Notes: generated from the sequence alone by a model not told the origin. A stretch of 64,000 nucleotides of DNA from Sphingobacteriaceae bacterium (GCA_903642215.1 CAHJWG010000010.1:108321-172320), one strand, 5' to 3'. Shown: positions 16,742 to 25,937, counted from the stretch's first letter. Made by a program: numbers and translations.

Positions 16742-16852
16742 TTATTTAAACTTAATAATTGAGGCTTGCGCATTCCTGATTCTGGCGGAACAAGAAGAAA
16801 GTGAAGCACTTAAAGTAAGGCCGATGGCCGCAATTAATACAAGTTTTTTCAT
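16742..16852 (-). CDS. Tiny lipoprotein, 36 residues
   Basis: The minus strand reads MKKLVLIAAIGLTLSASLSSC followed by SARIRNAQASIIKFK and TAA. Residues 1-21 form a lipoprotein signal peptide with a good lipobox (LSSC, Cys21), so the mature product would be a 16-residue lipidated peptide. Small entericidin-like or 'hypothetical lipoprotein' genes of this kind occur in Bacteroidota, but I recognise no family. The frame is complete, starts with ATG and is preceded by an A-rich leader. A competing longer frame on the same strand has no such coding pattern. Confidence 0.55.
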   Translation of the reverse strand: MKKLVLIAAIGLTLSASLSSCSARIRNAQASIIKFK

Positions 16853-17063
16853 GATTGCAAAGTTTTAAGTATTTGATATACCTGCACTTTTGCAATGCGT
16901 ATTCCAAAAAAGTTTTGTGCTTAAAACACCGTTTTAACACGGAAAAATGATTGAAAACCGGTATTAAATTTCCCGTTGTATTTTTATTGAGGAAAGTTTA
17001 CCACATTTAGAGGTAAGGTTTTTAGGTTATAATTTTATGAAATTGTTATCACCAATCCATAAA

Positions 17064-17097
17064 AAAACCCTGTAAATCTTATGGTTTACAGGGTTTT
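17064..17097 (-). terminator. Terminator of tRNA-Val
   Basis: AAAACCCTGTAAA (17064-17076) pairs perfectly with 17085-17097 around an 8-nt loop. Read on the minus strand it ends in a run of seven T residues (17061-17067), a classic intrinsic terminator 25 nt beyond the tRNA 3' end. Confidence 0.9.
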
Positions 17098-17121
17098 AAA
17101 GAACTTTGGATTCCCTTTTTG

Positions 17122-17196
17122 TGGGAGATACTGGGTTCGAACCAGTGACCCTCTGCTTGTAAGGCAGATGCTCTGAACCAGCTGAGCTAATCTCCC
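17122..17196 (-). tRNA. tRNA-Val (anticodon TAC)
   Basis: The 75-nt minus-strand sequence folds into a full cloverleaf: 7-bp acceptor GGGAGAT/ATCTCCC with discriminator A, D arm GCTC/GAGC, anticodon stem TCTGC/GCAGA with loop CTTACAA (anticodon TAC, valine), variable loop, and T arm ACTGG/CCAGT with loop TTCGAAC. CCA is not encoded. It has its own promoter (17213-17243) and terminator (17064-17097), so it is a single-gene transcription unit. Confidence 0.97.
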
Positions 17197-17212
17197 CTTG
17201 TGTTTGGGACTG

Positions 17213-17243
17213 CAAATATAGAAGCTGAATCCAATTCCTCAAA
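17213..17243 (-). promoter_or_regulatory. Promoter of tRNA-Val
   Basis: On the minus strand, TTTG (17243-17240) and TATATTTG (17220-17213) are separated by exactly 19 nt, a perfect match to the Bacteroidota -33/-7 promoter. Transcription would begin near 17209, about 13 nt before the mature tRNA 5' end. This is the clearest promoter in the window. Confidence 0.85.
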
Positions 17244-17480
17244 AAAAAATTAAGTTTTTTTAATAAACAAGTTTTAAGGTGTTTTTTAAAACTCCGTCTG
17301 CAAAAGTTTCGATTGATAATTGATGTGGTAAAAGAAGCATTGGGTAAACTCTGTTTAAATTAAATACTTCTTTTATCGTAGAAATTATGATAACAGGTTT
17401 TTAATTTAAATTCATTTTTTTAGCTTTCCTGTGTTAAGTTACTTAGCTAATCCTTTTTATCGCTTAACCGTATTATCATT

Positions 17481-17488
17481 TATATTTG
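17481..17488 (+). promoter_or_regulatory. Promoter -7 box (TATATTTG) of the PAS kinase gene
   Basis: A perfect TAnnTTTG box ends 24 nt before the ATG at 17513, giving an expected 5' leader of about 20 nt. The -33 position has only a T-rich sequence, not a clear TTTG. Confidence 0.55.
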
Positions 17489-17512
17489 CTTTATGATTTG
17501 TTTTTTCTTTAA

Positions 17513-19531
17513 ATGAATAATATAACTTACAGCTTCGGTACTGATCAGTTACTTCAGGTTTTATCATTATCTAAAAATGCAACGGCGGTTTACACTACCG
17601 AAAATATCATTATCCAAACGGCAAACGATGCCATGCTTGCCTTTTGGGGTAAAGACAGGTCTATCATTGGGAAACCGCTGGAAGAAGGTGTACCCGAATT
17701 AAAAGGCCAGCCCTTTACTAAAATGCTGCAAAAAGTGTTAAAAACCGGTATCACTGATAGCGGAGTGTCTATCCCTGCCGAAACGTTTATAAACGGAAAA
17801 CTGCAAACAAGATACTATGATTATGAGTACCGCGCCATCAAAAACGAGGCCGGCGAAACTTATTGCATTTTGCATACAGCTGATGATGTTACCGAAAGAG
17901 TGCTGGGTTTGGCAGCACTAAACAAAGCTAAAGCACAGCAGGAAGCATTAGAGCGCGAACAGATTTTGAACGAAGAGCTTGCTACAGCAAATGAAGAACT
18001 GAATGCGATTAATGAAGAACTGCAGGATTCGCAGCAAAATTTAGCCTTACTAAATGCCGAACTGGAAGAACGGGTAAAAATCAGGACGAAAGCATTAACA
18101 GAAAGCGAAGCTAAAATGCGCTACATGCTAACCGATGCACCAATTGCCATTGCTGTTTTTACCGGCAAAAATTTGATCATTGAATCTGCAAATAAAAAAG
18201 TTTTGGAAGTTTATGGAAAAACCGCTGAAATTATTGGCAAGCCATTGCAGGAGGCCATACCGGAACTTGCCGGGCAGGATTTTTTACCTATCCTGGAGGA
18301 TGTTTTTAAAACAGGAAATCCTTTTTACGGTAACGAAATCAAAGCCATGCTGGAGCAAAACGGGGTGATAGAAGAGGTTTATTCTAACTTTGTTTATCAG
18401 CCCTTAAAAAACAGTTATGGCCAAACAACCAGTATTATGCTGGTTGCAAACGTAATTACCGAGCAGGTTTTGGCCAGAAAAAGAGTAGAACGGGCAGAAG
18501 AAATGCTGCGGTTCTCTATCGAAGCCGCTAACGTTGGCACCTGGTTTCTGGATCTTAAAACCAGAGCTTTCTTACCTTCTCTGCGGATGAACGAAATGTA
18601 CGGTTTTTATCCTGATGAAATCGTTTCTTATGACGCCATCATCAATCAAATTCCTGCGGAACATCGCAAGATGATTGAAATAGCAATTGATAAAGCCATT
18701 ACAGAAGGCAGTAGTTATCAGGTAGAACATCCGGTTATTGATTTTCATAACCAGCAGCTCCGCTGGGTACGCGCTTCCGGTAAACTTAATTCTGATGACC
18801 ATGGCGATCCTGTTTATTTTTCGGGAATTGTAATTGATATTACCGAGCAGAAACAGGATGAGCAACGTAAAAATGATTTCATCGGCATGGTTAGCCACGA
18901 ACTAAAAACACCGCTTACTTCGCTCAGTGCATATATACAAATGCTGCATGCCAAGGCTGGTAAAACTGAAGATACAGCAACCACAAATGCCTTAAATAAA
19001 GCCAACAAACAAGTAAAAAAAATGGGTAACATGATTAACGGATTTTTAGATGTTTCCCGGTTAGAATCAGGCAAAATATCACTTAACAAACAAACTTTTA
19101 ATCTGGATGAACTGGTTGCGGCAACCATCGAAGAAACTAAACTGATGCAACCCGGGCATAACCTGATTTTCTTTCCATGTGATCCGACGCGAATCAATGC
19201 AGATTATGATAAAATAGGAAACGTAATTTCTAACCTGCTTAGTAATGCTACAAAATACTCTGCTAAAGGAAGCACGATTACTATAAAATGTGATGTAATT
19301 GATAATGAGGCTCATATAAGTGTGCAGGATGAAGGGATCGGGATCAAGGCACAGGATATGGAGAAACTTTTTGACCGTTATTATCGGGTAGAAAGCAATC
19401 ACACTATTTCCGGTTTTGGCATCGGCCTTTATTTAAGTGCCGAAATTATTAAACGGCACAACGGCAGGATTTGGGTGGAAAGCGACATTGAAAAAGGCAG
19501 CATTTTTAATTTTACCGTTCCAACAATTTAA
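17513..19531 (+). CDS. Three-PAS sensor histidine kinase
   Basis: A 672-residue soluble kinase. Domains in order: PAS (about residues 15-130), a charged coiled coil (about 140-200, EEL/NEE heptads), a second PAS (about 205-320), a PAS/PAC of PAS_3 type (about 330-450, ending VIDITEQK), HisKA with His462 in MVSHELKTPLTSL, and HATPase_c (about 565-670) with NLLSNATKYS, DEGIGI and GFGIGLYLS. PAS1 and PAS2 share the motif GKPLEE-VPEL-GQ / GKPLQEAIPELAGQ, so one arose from the other. There is no membrane helix, so it senses a cytoplasmic signal. No response regulator is adjacent, making it an orphan kinase. Confidence 0.9.
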   Translation: MNNITYSFGTDQLLQVLSLSKNATAVYTTENIIIQTANDAMLAFWGKDRSIIGKPLEEGVPELKGQPFTKMLQKVLKTGITDSGVSIPAETFINGKLQTRYYDYEYRAIKNEAGETYCILHTADDVTERVLGLAALNKAKAQQEALEREQILNEELATANEELNAINEELQDSQQNLALLNAELEERVKIRTKALTESEAKMRYMLTDAPIAIAVFTGKNLIIESANKKVLEVYGKTAEIIGKPLQEAIPELAGQDFLPILEDVFKTGNPFYGNEIKAMLEQNGVIEEVYSNFVYQPLKNSYGQTTSIMLVANVITEQVLARKRVERAEEMLRFSIEAANVGTWFLDLKTRAFLPSLRMNEMYGFYPDEIVSYDAIINQIPAEHRKMIEIAIDKAITEGSSYQVEHPVIDFHNQQLRWVRASGKLNSDDHGDPVYFSGIVIDITEQKQDEQRKNDFIGMVSHELKTPLTSLSAYIQMLHAKAGKTEDTATTNALNKANKQVKKMGNMINGFLDVSRLESGKISLNKQTFNLDELVAATIEETKLMQPGHNLIFFPCDPTRINADYDKIGNVISNLLSNATKYSAKGSTITIKCDVIDNEAHISVQDEGIGIKAQDMEKLFDRYYRVESNHTISGFGIGLYLSAEIIKRHNGRIWVESDIEKGSIFNFTVPTI

Positions 19532-19697
19532 ATTAGCTGCAAAACGGTTATTATCCGGATAATTTTTACCAAAAAAAGCAGGTTTTACACAATTTTATAA
19601 ATTAAAACACGTACTAATCTTTCAAATTTTAAGTACAAATACTGATGGAATTACTGCTTTAGTAAGTATATTTATTTGTTTTAATAATAAAAAAACT

Positions 19698-19985
19698 ATG
19701 AAAACGGAACTGACCAAACGTTTACTGGGGTTTTTGATTAAGAAAGGATACAAGTATTGTTTATCCAAAACTTTTTTCCTTAACCAGCACGATACAACAA
19801 TTGGTATTATTTTAAAACCAGTTAAAAAACATCCGCTGTTGCAAAAACTTCCATATCCTTATGACACTTATTTAGGCATTACCGCAGAAGTTTTGCAAAT
19901 GGCATCAGGAACACTTCACACCAAAATTTTTGTAGAATTAAACGGAACCGATTTTAAAAGGTATGATATCGCCCTGCACGCTTAA
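19698..19985 (+). CDS. Hypothetical protein, 95 residues
   Basis: A basic soluble protein starting MKTELTKRLLGFLIKKGYKYCLSKTFF, with a C-terminal beta-rich part (GTLHTKIFVELNGTDFKRYDIALHA). I recognise no family and see no signal peptide or membrane helix. It sits alone between the PAS kinase and the convergent recO gene. A dispersed-word copy (20043-20054) lies between it and recO. The ATG, length and codon use look genuine. Confidence 0.5.
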   Translation: MKTELTKRLLGFLIKKGYKYCLSKTFFLNQHDTTIGIILKPVKKHPLLQKLPYPYDTYLGITAEVLQMASGTLHTKIFVELNGTDFKRYDIALHA

Positions 19986-20080
19986 ATAATTTTGACACTT
20001 AAATAGCTGGAGTGTGTTTTATAGGTTTAAAATTTTTGAATCATACTTCTTTTATCGATAGTTTTTCATCAAAAGCTATT

Positions 20081-20806
20081 TCAACTTAGCACTTCTTCCA
20101 ATACCTCGTGCGAGCGGATTTGGCCGAAACCGTCGATGTGTAAGGCGTAATATTCGAGCAAACGATCCAGTAAAAAACGCCGGATATCATTCGGGATTTT
20201 AATTTCAGGTAAATCTTCAAAACTCTTTCCGATCAGCAAATTAAAATATTGCGTATATGGCGGGGCTAAAAACAAGTTATGTTCCGGTTTTGAAGCAATA
20301 AACAAACCATCTTTTAAATCGAAATAAGCAGCGTTTCCGGCTTCGTTTCTCTCCGGATGAAAACCCAGATACTTGCTCAACTGCAGCAAAAACAACAAAT
20401 GAAAATTAGCCAAACCTTGCTCCTGATGATCCAGCCATTCAATGGAAAAGAATATAAAATTGAACAAATTCGGGTCGGTTTCCTGCTGGCGGATGGCTTT
20501 GTAAATTACTTCATTTAAAAAAATAACCAGCGAACTTTTAACCACGTTGTACGGGATTGATGTTAAAACCGGCACGTTCCGAAGTTCGGCCACGCGTTGA
20601 ATGTTACCGTTTGGCTTGTGATAAACCACCATTTCCAGCAAATGCAGCGGCTGCAGCATGTTCCGGCTGATCTTCGCTTTCGGTTTTTTTACGCCGTTGA
20701 TGAGGTAGGCTTGCAGTCCGAATTTCTCCGTAAAAACTTGTACAACTACGCTGCTTTCGCTGTAATCGGTGGTTTTAAAAACGATGCCGCGAGTTTTGTG
20801 TAACAT
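20081..20806 (-). CDS. recO: DNA repair protein RecO
   Basis: RecO loads RecA onto SSB-coated single-stranded DNA with RecF and RecR. The 241-residue protein has the N-terminal OB fold (MLHKTRGIVFKTTDYSESSVVVQVFTEKFGLQAYLINGVKKPKAK), then LLQPLHLLEMVVYHKPNGNIQRVAEL, and a C-terminal helical domain. The zinc-binding cysteines found in some RecO proteins are absent, as is common in Bacteroidota. The gene is monocistronic and divergent from ileS; a REP-like hairpin and an exact dispersed word lie in the spacer. Confidence 0.93.
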   Translation of the reverse strand: MLHKTRGIVFKTTDYSESSVVVQVFTEKFGLQAYLINGVKKPKAKISRNMLQPLHLLEMVVYHKPNGNIQRVAELRNVPVLTSIPYNVVKSSLVIFLNEVIYKAIRQQETDPNLFNFIFFSIEWLDHQEQGLANFHLLFLLQLSKYLGFHPERNEAGNAAYFDLKDGLFIASKPEHNLFLAPPYTQYFNLLIGKSFEDLPEIKIPNDIRRFLLDRLLEYYALHIDGFGQIRSHEVLEEVLS

Positions 20807-20866
20807 CCGCCTAAACTAAAAATTTTGAATGAATCTGCGGATAGCGATACTGTTTTTATCGGTGTA

Positions 20867-20960
20867 AAAAGCCTCACCCTAAATCCCTCTCCAAAAGATA
20901 GGGACTTGAGAACCATGGAGGCTACTCCCTCTCCTTTGGAGAGGGCTGGGTGAGGCTTTT
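20867..20960. repeat. REP-like hairpin element between recO and ileS
   Basis: Nested inverted repeats: AAAAGCCTCACCC (20867-20879) with GGGTGAGGCTTTT (20948-20960), and inside them CCCTCTCCAAA (20885-20895) with TTTGGAGAGGG (20935-20945). This imperfect long hairpin belongs to a GAGAGGG/CCCTCTCC repeat class found between genes in many Bacteroidota genomes. An exact dispersed word (20847-20858) abuts it. It lies between divergent genes, so it is not a terminator for either. Confidence 0.8.
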
Positions 20961-20999
20961 AATTTACTTTACACAATTAAAATTTCAGCTTAAAAACCT

Positions 21000-21007
21000 T
21001 ATTTTTG
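21000..21007 (+). promoter_or_regulatory. Promoter -7 box (TATTTTTG) of ileS
   Basis: A TAnnTTTG match followed by a 29-nt leader to the ATG at 21037. It supports that ATG over the in-frame ATG at 20950, which lies upstream of the promoter and overlaps the hairpin repeat. Confidence 0.6.
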
Positions 21008-21036
21008 CACCTCTTAAAATTGAGGTAAACGTATTG

Positions 21037-24000
21037 ATGTACAAGGAATATAAGCAGCTAAATTTATCGGAAATCGGCAGCGAAGTGCTCGAATTCTGGA
21101 AGCAGAACGGCATTTTCGAGAAAAGCATCAGCAGCCGACCGGCAAGCAAACCGTACACTTTTTATGAAGGTCCGCCTTCTGCAAACGGTATGCCCGGCAT
21201 TCATCACGTAATGGCGCGCTCGATCAAGGATATTTTTTGCAGATATAAAACGCTGAAAGGCTACCAAGTGAAGCGCAAAGGCGGCTGGGATACGCACGGT
21301 TTACCAATTGAATTAGCGGTTGAAAAAGCTTTAGGAATTACCAAAGATGATATCGGCAAGAAAATTTCTATTGAAGATTACAACGCTGCCTGCCGCAAGG
21401 AAGTGCTGAAATATACCGATATCTGGAACGATTTGACCGAGAAAATGGGTTATTGGGTTGATCTGGAAGATCCCTACATCACTTACAAAAATGAATATAT
21501 TGAAACCCTTTGGTGGATTTTAAAGGAATTTTACAAAAAGGGTTTGCTGTATAAAGGTTACACCGTTCAACCCTATTCTCCTGCTGCCGGAACCGGTTTA
21601 AGTTCGCACGAACTGAACCAGCCGGGCTGTTACCGCAACGTAAAAGATACTTCGATTACGGCCGAATTCCATCTGATTAATAACCAAATTCATCCGCTGA
21701 TTCCGGTTTTGTTTGAGGAAGAAACGGAAGATACCACAATTTTAGCCTGGACAACTACGCCCTGGACTTTGCCGTCCAATTGCGCGCTGGCCGTTGGCGA
21801 AAACATTAATTACGTCAAGATAAAAACCTTTAACCCTTATACTTACGCGCCGGTGAGCGTGGTTTTGGCAAAAGATTTAATCAACCAATATTTTAAAAAA
21901 GAAGGCCAGAATTCTTCTTTTACCGACTATAATTCGGGCGATAAAATCATTCCCTGGGAAATTGCGGTTGAGTTTAAAGGTGCAGAACTGGTTGGTTTGC
22001 GCTATCATCAGTTAATGCCTTATGTATCTAACAAAGACCTGGAGCAAAACGCTTTCCGCGTCATCGCCGGTGATTTTGTAACGACGGATGACGGAACCGG
22101 AATTGTGCACACCGCTTCTATTTTTGGTGCGGATGATTTTCGAGTAGCAAAAGCTAACGGCGTGCCTTCGGTTATGGTGCACGATGAAAACGGCAAAGAT
22201 GTTCCGTTAGTAAACAAGCAGGGCAAGTTTGTTGCAGAAGTAACCGATTTCGCCGGCAAATTCGTCAAAGAAGAATATTACAACGATGCCGAACGTGCTG
22301 GGCCCGATTTTAAACCAACGGATGTTTTAATCGCCATCAAACTAAAAGAAGACAACAAAGCATTCGACGTAAAAAAATACGAGCACAGCTATCCGCATTG
22401 CTGGCGTACTGATAAACCGATTTTGTATTACCCGCTGGATAGCTGGTTTATCAAAACCACGGCCGTAAAAGAGCGTATGGTGGAGCTGAATAAAACCATT
22501 AATTGGAAACCGGAATCAACAGGAACCGGAAGATTTGGTAACTGGCTGGAAAACTTAGTGGATTGGAATTTATCCCGTTCCAGATATTGGGGAACGCCGC
22601 TGCCGATCTGGCGCACAGAAGATGGTTCCGAAGAAATTTGCATTGGCTCCATTGATGACCTGAACAAAGAAATTCAGAAATCGATTGATGTTTCTTTTAT
22701 GCCACAAAATTTTGTGTTGAATGATTTGCATCGTCCGTTTGTGGATGATGTAATTCTGGTTTCCTCCAACGGCAAAAAAATGTTTCGCGAACCGGATTTG
22801 ATTGATGTTTGGTTTGATTCTGGCGCGATGCCTTATGCGCAACACCATTTTCCGTTTGAAAACAAGGAAGAATTTGAACGTTCTTTTCCGGCAGATTTTA
22901 TTGCGGAAGGTGTAGATCAAACGCGCGGCTGGTTTTTTACTTTACATGCAATTGCCGTGATGTTGATGGACAACGTAGCTTATAAAAACGTGATTTCCAA
23001 CGGTTTGGTGCTGGATAAAAACGGTAACAAAATGAGTAAGCGTTTGGGCAACGGCGTTGATCCTTTCGCTACAATTGCCAAATACGGTGCCGATGCCACA
23101 CGCTGGTACATGATCAGCAACGCTTCGCCCTGGGACAATCTGAAATTTAATGAAGAAGGTTTGGATGAGGTGCGCCGCAAGTTTTTCGGCACGCTTTACA
23201 ACACGTATTCGTTCTTCGCTTTGTACGCCAATATTGATGGTTTTAAGTATGAAAAAGCAGATATCGACCTGAAAAACCGGCCGGAAATAGACCGCTGGAT
23301 TTTATCGTTATTAAATACCTTGAGCCAGGAAGTGGACGGTTTTTATGCTGATTTTGAGCCGACAAAAGCAGCACGCGCCATCCAGGATTTTGTGGATGCG
23401 CATTTGAGTAACTGGTACGTTCGGTTAAGTCGGCGCCGTTTCTGGAAAGGCGATTACAGCGAAGATAAACTGTCGGCTTACCAAACGCTGTACACTTGTT
23501 TGGTTACGATCGCGAAGTTGATGTCGCCCGTTGCACCGTTTTTTGCAGAGCGTTTATTTGGCGATTTAAACAGCATCACCCATAAAGAAAATATAGAATC
23601 CGTGCATCTGGCAGAATTTCCAACTTATCATAACGATCTGGTTGATAAAGATTTGGAGGAACGTATGCAACTGGCGCAGGATATTTCCTCGTTAACGTTA
23701 TCACTTCGGAAAAAAGTTGGAATCAATGTCCGTCAGCCGTTAAGTAAAATTTTACTGCCGATTCTGGATCCGTTGTTTCAGCAACATGTGGAGCAGGTGA
23801 AGGATTTGATTTTGTCGGAAACGAACATTAAATCCATCGAATACATTACCGACGATGCTTCTTTTATCAGCAAAAAAATCAGACCAAACTTTAAAACGCT
23901 GGGCAAAAAAGTGGGGAAAGATATGAAGCTGGTTGCGGAAGCAATTGCCCGATTTAACCCGGAAGAAATTTTGGAATTGGAGCAAAACGGACAAATTCTG

Positions 24001-24387
24001 ATCCCTCAAACCTCTTACCTCATCGCTCTTTCGGATGTGGAAATTACAGCAGAAGATGTTCCCGGCTGGCAGGTTGCATCGCTCGGAAAACTCACCGTTG
24101 CGTTGGATATAGCTATAAATGAAGAACTTAAACAGGAAGGGATTTCACGCGAGCTGATCAATCGTATTCAAAACCTACGGAAGAACAAAGGTTTGGAAGT
24201 TACGGATCGAATCCACGTGCGCCTTCAGGATAAACCAATTGTAGCACAGGCAGTACGAAATAATTTATCCTATATTTGCGCCGAAATTTTGGCCGATAAT
24301 TTGGTTATGGATACGCAGCTAAACGCAGGTGAGAAAGTAACGATAAATGACGAAGACTTACTGATTGAAATAATTAAAGCAGAATGA
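21037..24387 (+). CDS. ileS: Isoleucyl-tRNA synthetase
   Basis: IleRS charges tRNA-Ile and edits misactivated valine. The 1116-residue protein (from MYKEYKQLNLSEIG) has the class I HIGH-like motif in GPPSANGMPGIHHVMARSIKD (about residues 46-66), an editing CP1 domain including TTWTLPSNCALAV and DGTGIVHTASIFGADDF, the signature NKMSKRLGNG (about residues 662-671), and a C-terminal anticodon-binding domain. The long form suggests the eukaryote-like class of IleRS seen in Bacteroidota. The upstream ATG at 20950 is rejected because the -7 box at 21000 lies downstream of it. An exact dispersed word at 23855-23866 encodes DASFI. It overlaps the next gene by 4 nt. Confidence 0.96.
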   Translation: MYKEYKQLNLSEIGSEVLEFWKQNGIFEKSISSRPASKPYTFYEGPPSANGMPGIHHVMARSIKDIFCRYKTLKGYQVKRKGGWDTHGLPIELAVEKALGITKDDIGKKISIEDYNAACRKEVLKYTDIWNDLTEKMGYWVDLEDPYITYKNEYIETLWWILKEFYKKGLLYKGYTVQPYSPAAGTGLSSHELNQPGCYRNVKDTSITAEFHLINNQIHPLIPVLFEEETEDTTILAWTTTPWTLPSNCALAVGENINYVKIKTFNPYTYAPVSVVLAKDLINQYFKKEGQNSSFTDYNSGDKIIPWEIAVEFKGAELVGLRYHQLMPYVSNKDLEQNAFRVIAGDFVTTDDGTGIVHTASIFGADDFRVAKANGVPSVMVHDENGKDVPLVNKQGKFVAEVTDFAGKFVKEEYYNDAERAGPDFKPTDVLIAIKLKEDNKAFDVKKYEHSYPHCWRTDKPILYYPLDSWFIKTTAVKERMVELNKTINWKPESTGTGRFGNWLENLVDWNLSRSRYWGTPLPIWRTEDGSEEICIGSIDDLNKEIQKSIDVSFMPQNFVLNDLHRPFVDDVILVSSNGKKMFREPDLIDVWFDSGAMPYAQHHFPFENKEEFERSFPADFIAEGVDQTRGWFFTLHAIAVMLMDNVAYKNVISNGLVLDKNGNKMSKRLGNGVDPFATIAKYGADATRWYMISNASPWDNLKFNEEGLDEVRRKFFGTLYNTYSFFALYANIDGFKYEKADIDLKNRPEIDRWILSLLNTLSQEVDGFYADFEPTKAARAIQDFVDAHLSNWYVRLSRRRFWKGDYSEDKLSAYQTLYTCLVTIAKLMSPVAPFFAERLFGDLNSITHKENIESVHLAEFPTYHNDLVDKDLEERMQLAQDISSLTLSLRKKVGINVRQPLSKILLPILDPLFQQHVEQVKDLILSETNIKSIEYITDDASFISKKIRPNFKTLGKKVGKDMKLVAEAIARFNPEEILELEQNGQILIPQTSYLIALSDVEITAEDVPGWQVASLGKLTVALDIAINEELKQEGISRELINRIQNLRKNKGLEVTDRIHVRLQDKPIVAQAVRNNLSYICAEILADNLVMDTQLNAGEKVTINDEDLLIEIIKAE

Positions 24388-24770
24388 ACGAACAAAAAGA
24401 AAAAAACCGGTACTCTGATGCTGAACTGAAAGAATTTAAAGATCTGATTTTAGAAAAATTGCGTGTTGCCAAACAGGAACTAAATAACCTGACTTCCTCA
24501 TTAAGTAGTCCAAATTCTAACGGAACGGACGATACCTCAGGCACTTACAAAACGCTGGAAGATGGTTCTGCCACGCTGGAAAAAGAACAGATTAACCAGT
24601 TGGCTGCCCGTCAGAAAAAATTTATCGAACAATTGGAAGCCGCTTTAGGCCGGATTGAAAACCGCACTTACGGCCTGTGCCGCGAAACCGGAAAACTGAT
24701 TCCGAAAGAACGCTTACGCGCAGTGCCGCATACTACATTGAGTATGGAAGCCAAAATGAAACAGTATTAA
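24384..24770 (+). CDS. TraR/DksA family protein with degenerate zinc finger
   Basis: A 128-residue helical protein with an N-terminal coiled coil (about residues 10-85) and a C-terminal finger (YGLCRETGKLIPKERLRAVPHTTLSMEAKMK). DksA-type proteins bind the RNA polymerase secondary channel. Only one of the four zinc-ligand cysteines remains, the usual state of the Bacteroidota form found between ileS and lspA, so it probably folds without zinc. Its ATG overlaps the ileS stop by 4 nt and its stop abuts lspA, so the three genes form a tight operon. Confidence 0.85.
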   Translation: MNEQKEKNRYSDAELKEFKDLILEKLRVAKQELNNLTSSLSSPNSNGTDDTSGTYKTLEDGSATLEKEQINQLAARQKKFIEQLEAALGRIENRTYGLCRETGKLIPKERLRAVPHTTLSMEAKMKQY

Positions 24771-25376
24771 ATGAAAGCAACCTATACCAAGCCGTTTTTA
24801 ATTGCTGCTTTTATCGTTCTGGCAGACCAGATTTTAAAAACCTGGGTGCGCACAAACATGTATATCGGTCAGGAAATTAAGCTGCTGGGCAACCGTGGTT
24901 TTTTACATTATACCGAAAATAACGGGATGGCTTTTGGCTGGGAACTGGGCGGTGAAGCCGGAAAATATGCCCTTACACTGTTCCGCATTCTGGCTGTTTC
25001 GGGTATTGCTTATGGCTTGGTTTACCTGATTCAGCATAAATATCACCGTGGTTTAATCATCAATATTGCCCTTATTTTTGCCGGTGCTTTAGGTAACATT
25101 ATCGATTCTGCCTTTTACGGTGTGATGTATCATTATGCGCCCTTGTTTCAAGGCCGCGTGGTGGATATGTTCTATTTCCCGCTGTTGTCCGGCATTTTCC
25201 CACCCTGGGTTCCGTTTTGGGGCGGAGAAGAATACATTTTTTTCCGTCCGGTTTTTAATATTGCCGATGCCGCGATTTCGGTTGGTGTAGTGCTGATTTT
25301 ACTCAACCAAAAAAAGTATTTTAAAGAAGACATCAAAGAAGAACCGCAACCGAATAGTGAAATTGTAGAGGAATAG
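24771..25376 (+). CDS. lspA: Lipoprotein signal peptidase LspA (signal peptidase II)
   Basis: LspA cleaves the signal peptide of prolipoproteins after lipidation. The 201-residue protein has four membrane helices. The catalytic aspartates are visible in GALGNIIDSAFYGVM (about residues 104-118) and FNIADAAISVGVVL (about 162-175), and the substrate-binding region is YTENNGMAFGW (about 47-57). Residues 1-20 form the first helix. It is the last gene of the ileS operon and is followed by the tandem-repeat spacer. Together with lnt at 33.4 kb, the window encodes two steps of lipoprotein maturation. Confidence 0.94.
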   Translation: MKATYTKPFLIAAFIVLADQILKTWVRTNMYIGQEIKLLGNRGFLHYTENNGMAFGWELGGEAGKYALTLFRILAVSGIAYGLVYLIQHKYHRGLIINIALIFAGALGNIIDSAFYGVMYHYAPLFQGRVVDMFYFPLLSGIFPPWVPFWGGEEYIFFRPVFNIADAAISVGVVLILLNQKKYFKEDIKEEPQPNSEIVEE

Positions 25377-25768
25377 TTTTTCCATTTTTCTGTCATTTTG
25401 ACGGCAGAGAGAAATCTTCTTTAAAGCGATATTTTTCTCTTTTTGTGTTCTTTTGCTTGAACAAAAGAACCAAAATTCAAGCAATTCAAATCACCTCTGG
25501 GCGGCATTTAGCCCTACGCTCTTGGGTGTTTATCTTTCTCGGCATCACTTTTATGGCGTTATAAAATTGCTGCTTTTCCATTTTTCTGTCATTTCGACCG
25601 CAGAGAGAAATCTTCTTTAAAGCGATATTTTTCTCTTTTTGTGTTCTTTTGCCTGAACAAAAAAACCAAAATTTAAGCAATTTAAATCACCTCCGGGTGG
25701 CATTCAGCCCTGCGCGCCTTAGTGGTTACCTTTCTCGGCATCACTTTTATGGCGTTATAAAATTGCTG
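25377..25768. repeat. Tandem duplication, 2 x 196 bp
   Basis: Bases 25377-25572 recur at 25573-25768 with scattered substitutions; the period is exactly 196 (TCCATTTTTC at 25381 and 25577, GGCATCACTTTTATGG at 25541 and 25737). Each unit contains CTGTCATTTYGACSGCAGAG, a TTCTTTTG/CAAAAGAA inverted repeat, and the ending GCGTTATAAAATTGCTGC. Differences between the copies are mostly transitions, so the duplication is not recent. Confidence 0.9.
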
Positions 25769-25776
25769 CTTTTCCT

Positions 25777-25937
25777 TTTCGCTTTGTCATTATGAACGTA
25801 ACGAAACGATCTCCTTTAAAATTGAAGCTATTTATTGTGATAAAAAAAGCATGGCCGCTTTAAAGAAGATTTCTCCTTGCAGTCGAAATGACAGCAAAAA
25901 TTTGAATGCTTCTTTTACCGGCATAAAAACAGCATCA
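25777..25937. repeat. GTCATTTCGAC-type intergenic repeats in opposed orientation
   Basis: A diverged third copy of the GTCATT..GA..GNAACGANANTCTCCTTTAAA word (25782-25820) faces an inverted copy (25861-25893, AAAGAAGATTTCTCCTTGCAGTCGAAATGAC read in reverse). They are followed by an opposed pair of dispersed words (25906-25917 in TC form, 25924-25935 in AC form), which can fold into a hairpin with two central mismatches. This repeat class is widespread between Bacteroidota genes. Confidence 0.7.

Larger units (their letters stand above)
17197..17512. other. Intergenic region between tRNA-Val and the PAS kinase
   Basis: This 316-nt spacer carries the tRNA promoter, then two exact dispersed words in inverted orientation (17329-17340 forward, 17364-17375 reverse; 23 nt apart), then a -7 box TATATTTG at 17481-17488 for the kinase gene. 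No coding frame is visible. Confidence 0.7.

Noticed and set aside
16752..16940. A 62-residue Cys-rich minus-strand frame overlapping the tiny lipoprotein gene
   Set aside because: The overlapping frame with a clean lipobox and ATG is far more protein-like; this one has random composition.
20950..21036. N-terminal extension of IleS from an upstream ATG
   Set aside because: It would begin inside the hairpin repeat and upstream of the -7 box at 21000; the conserved protein begins at MYKEYKQL.
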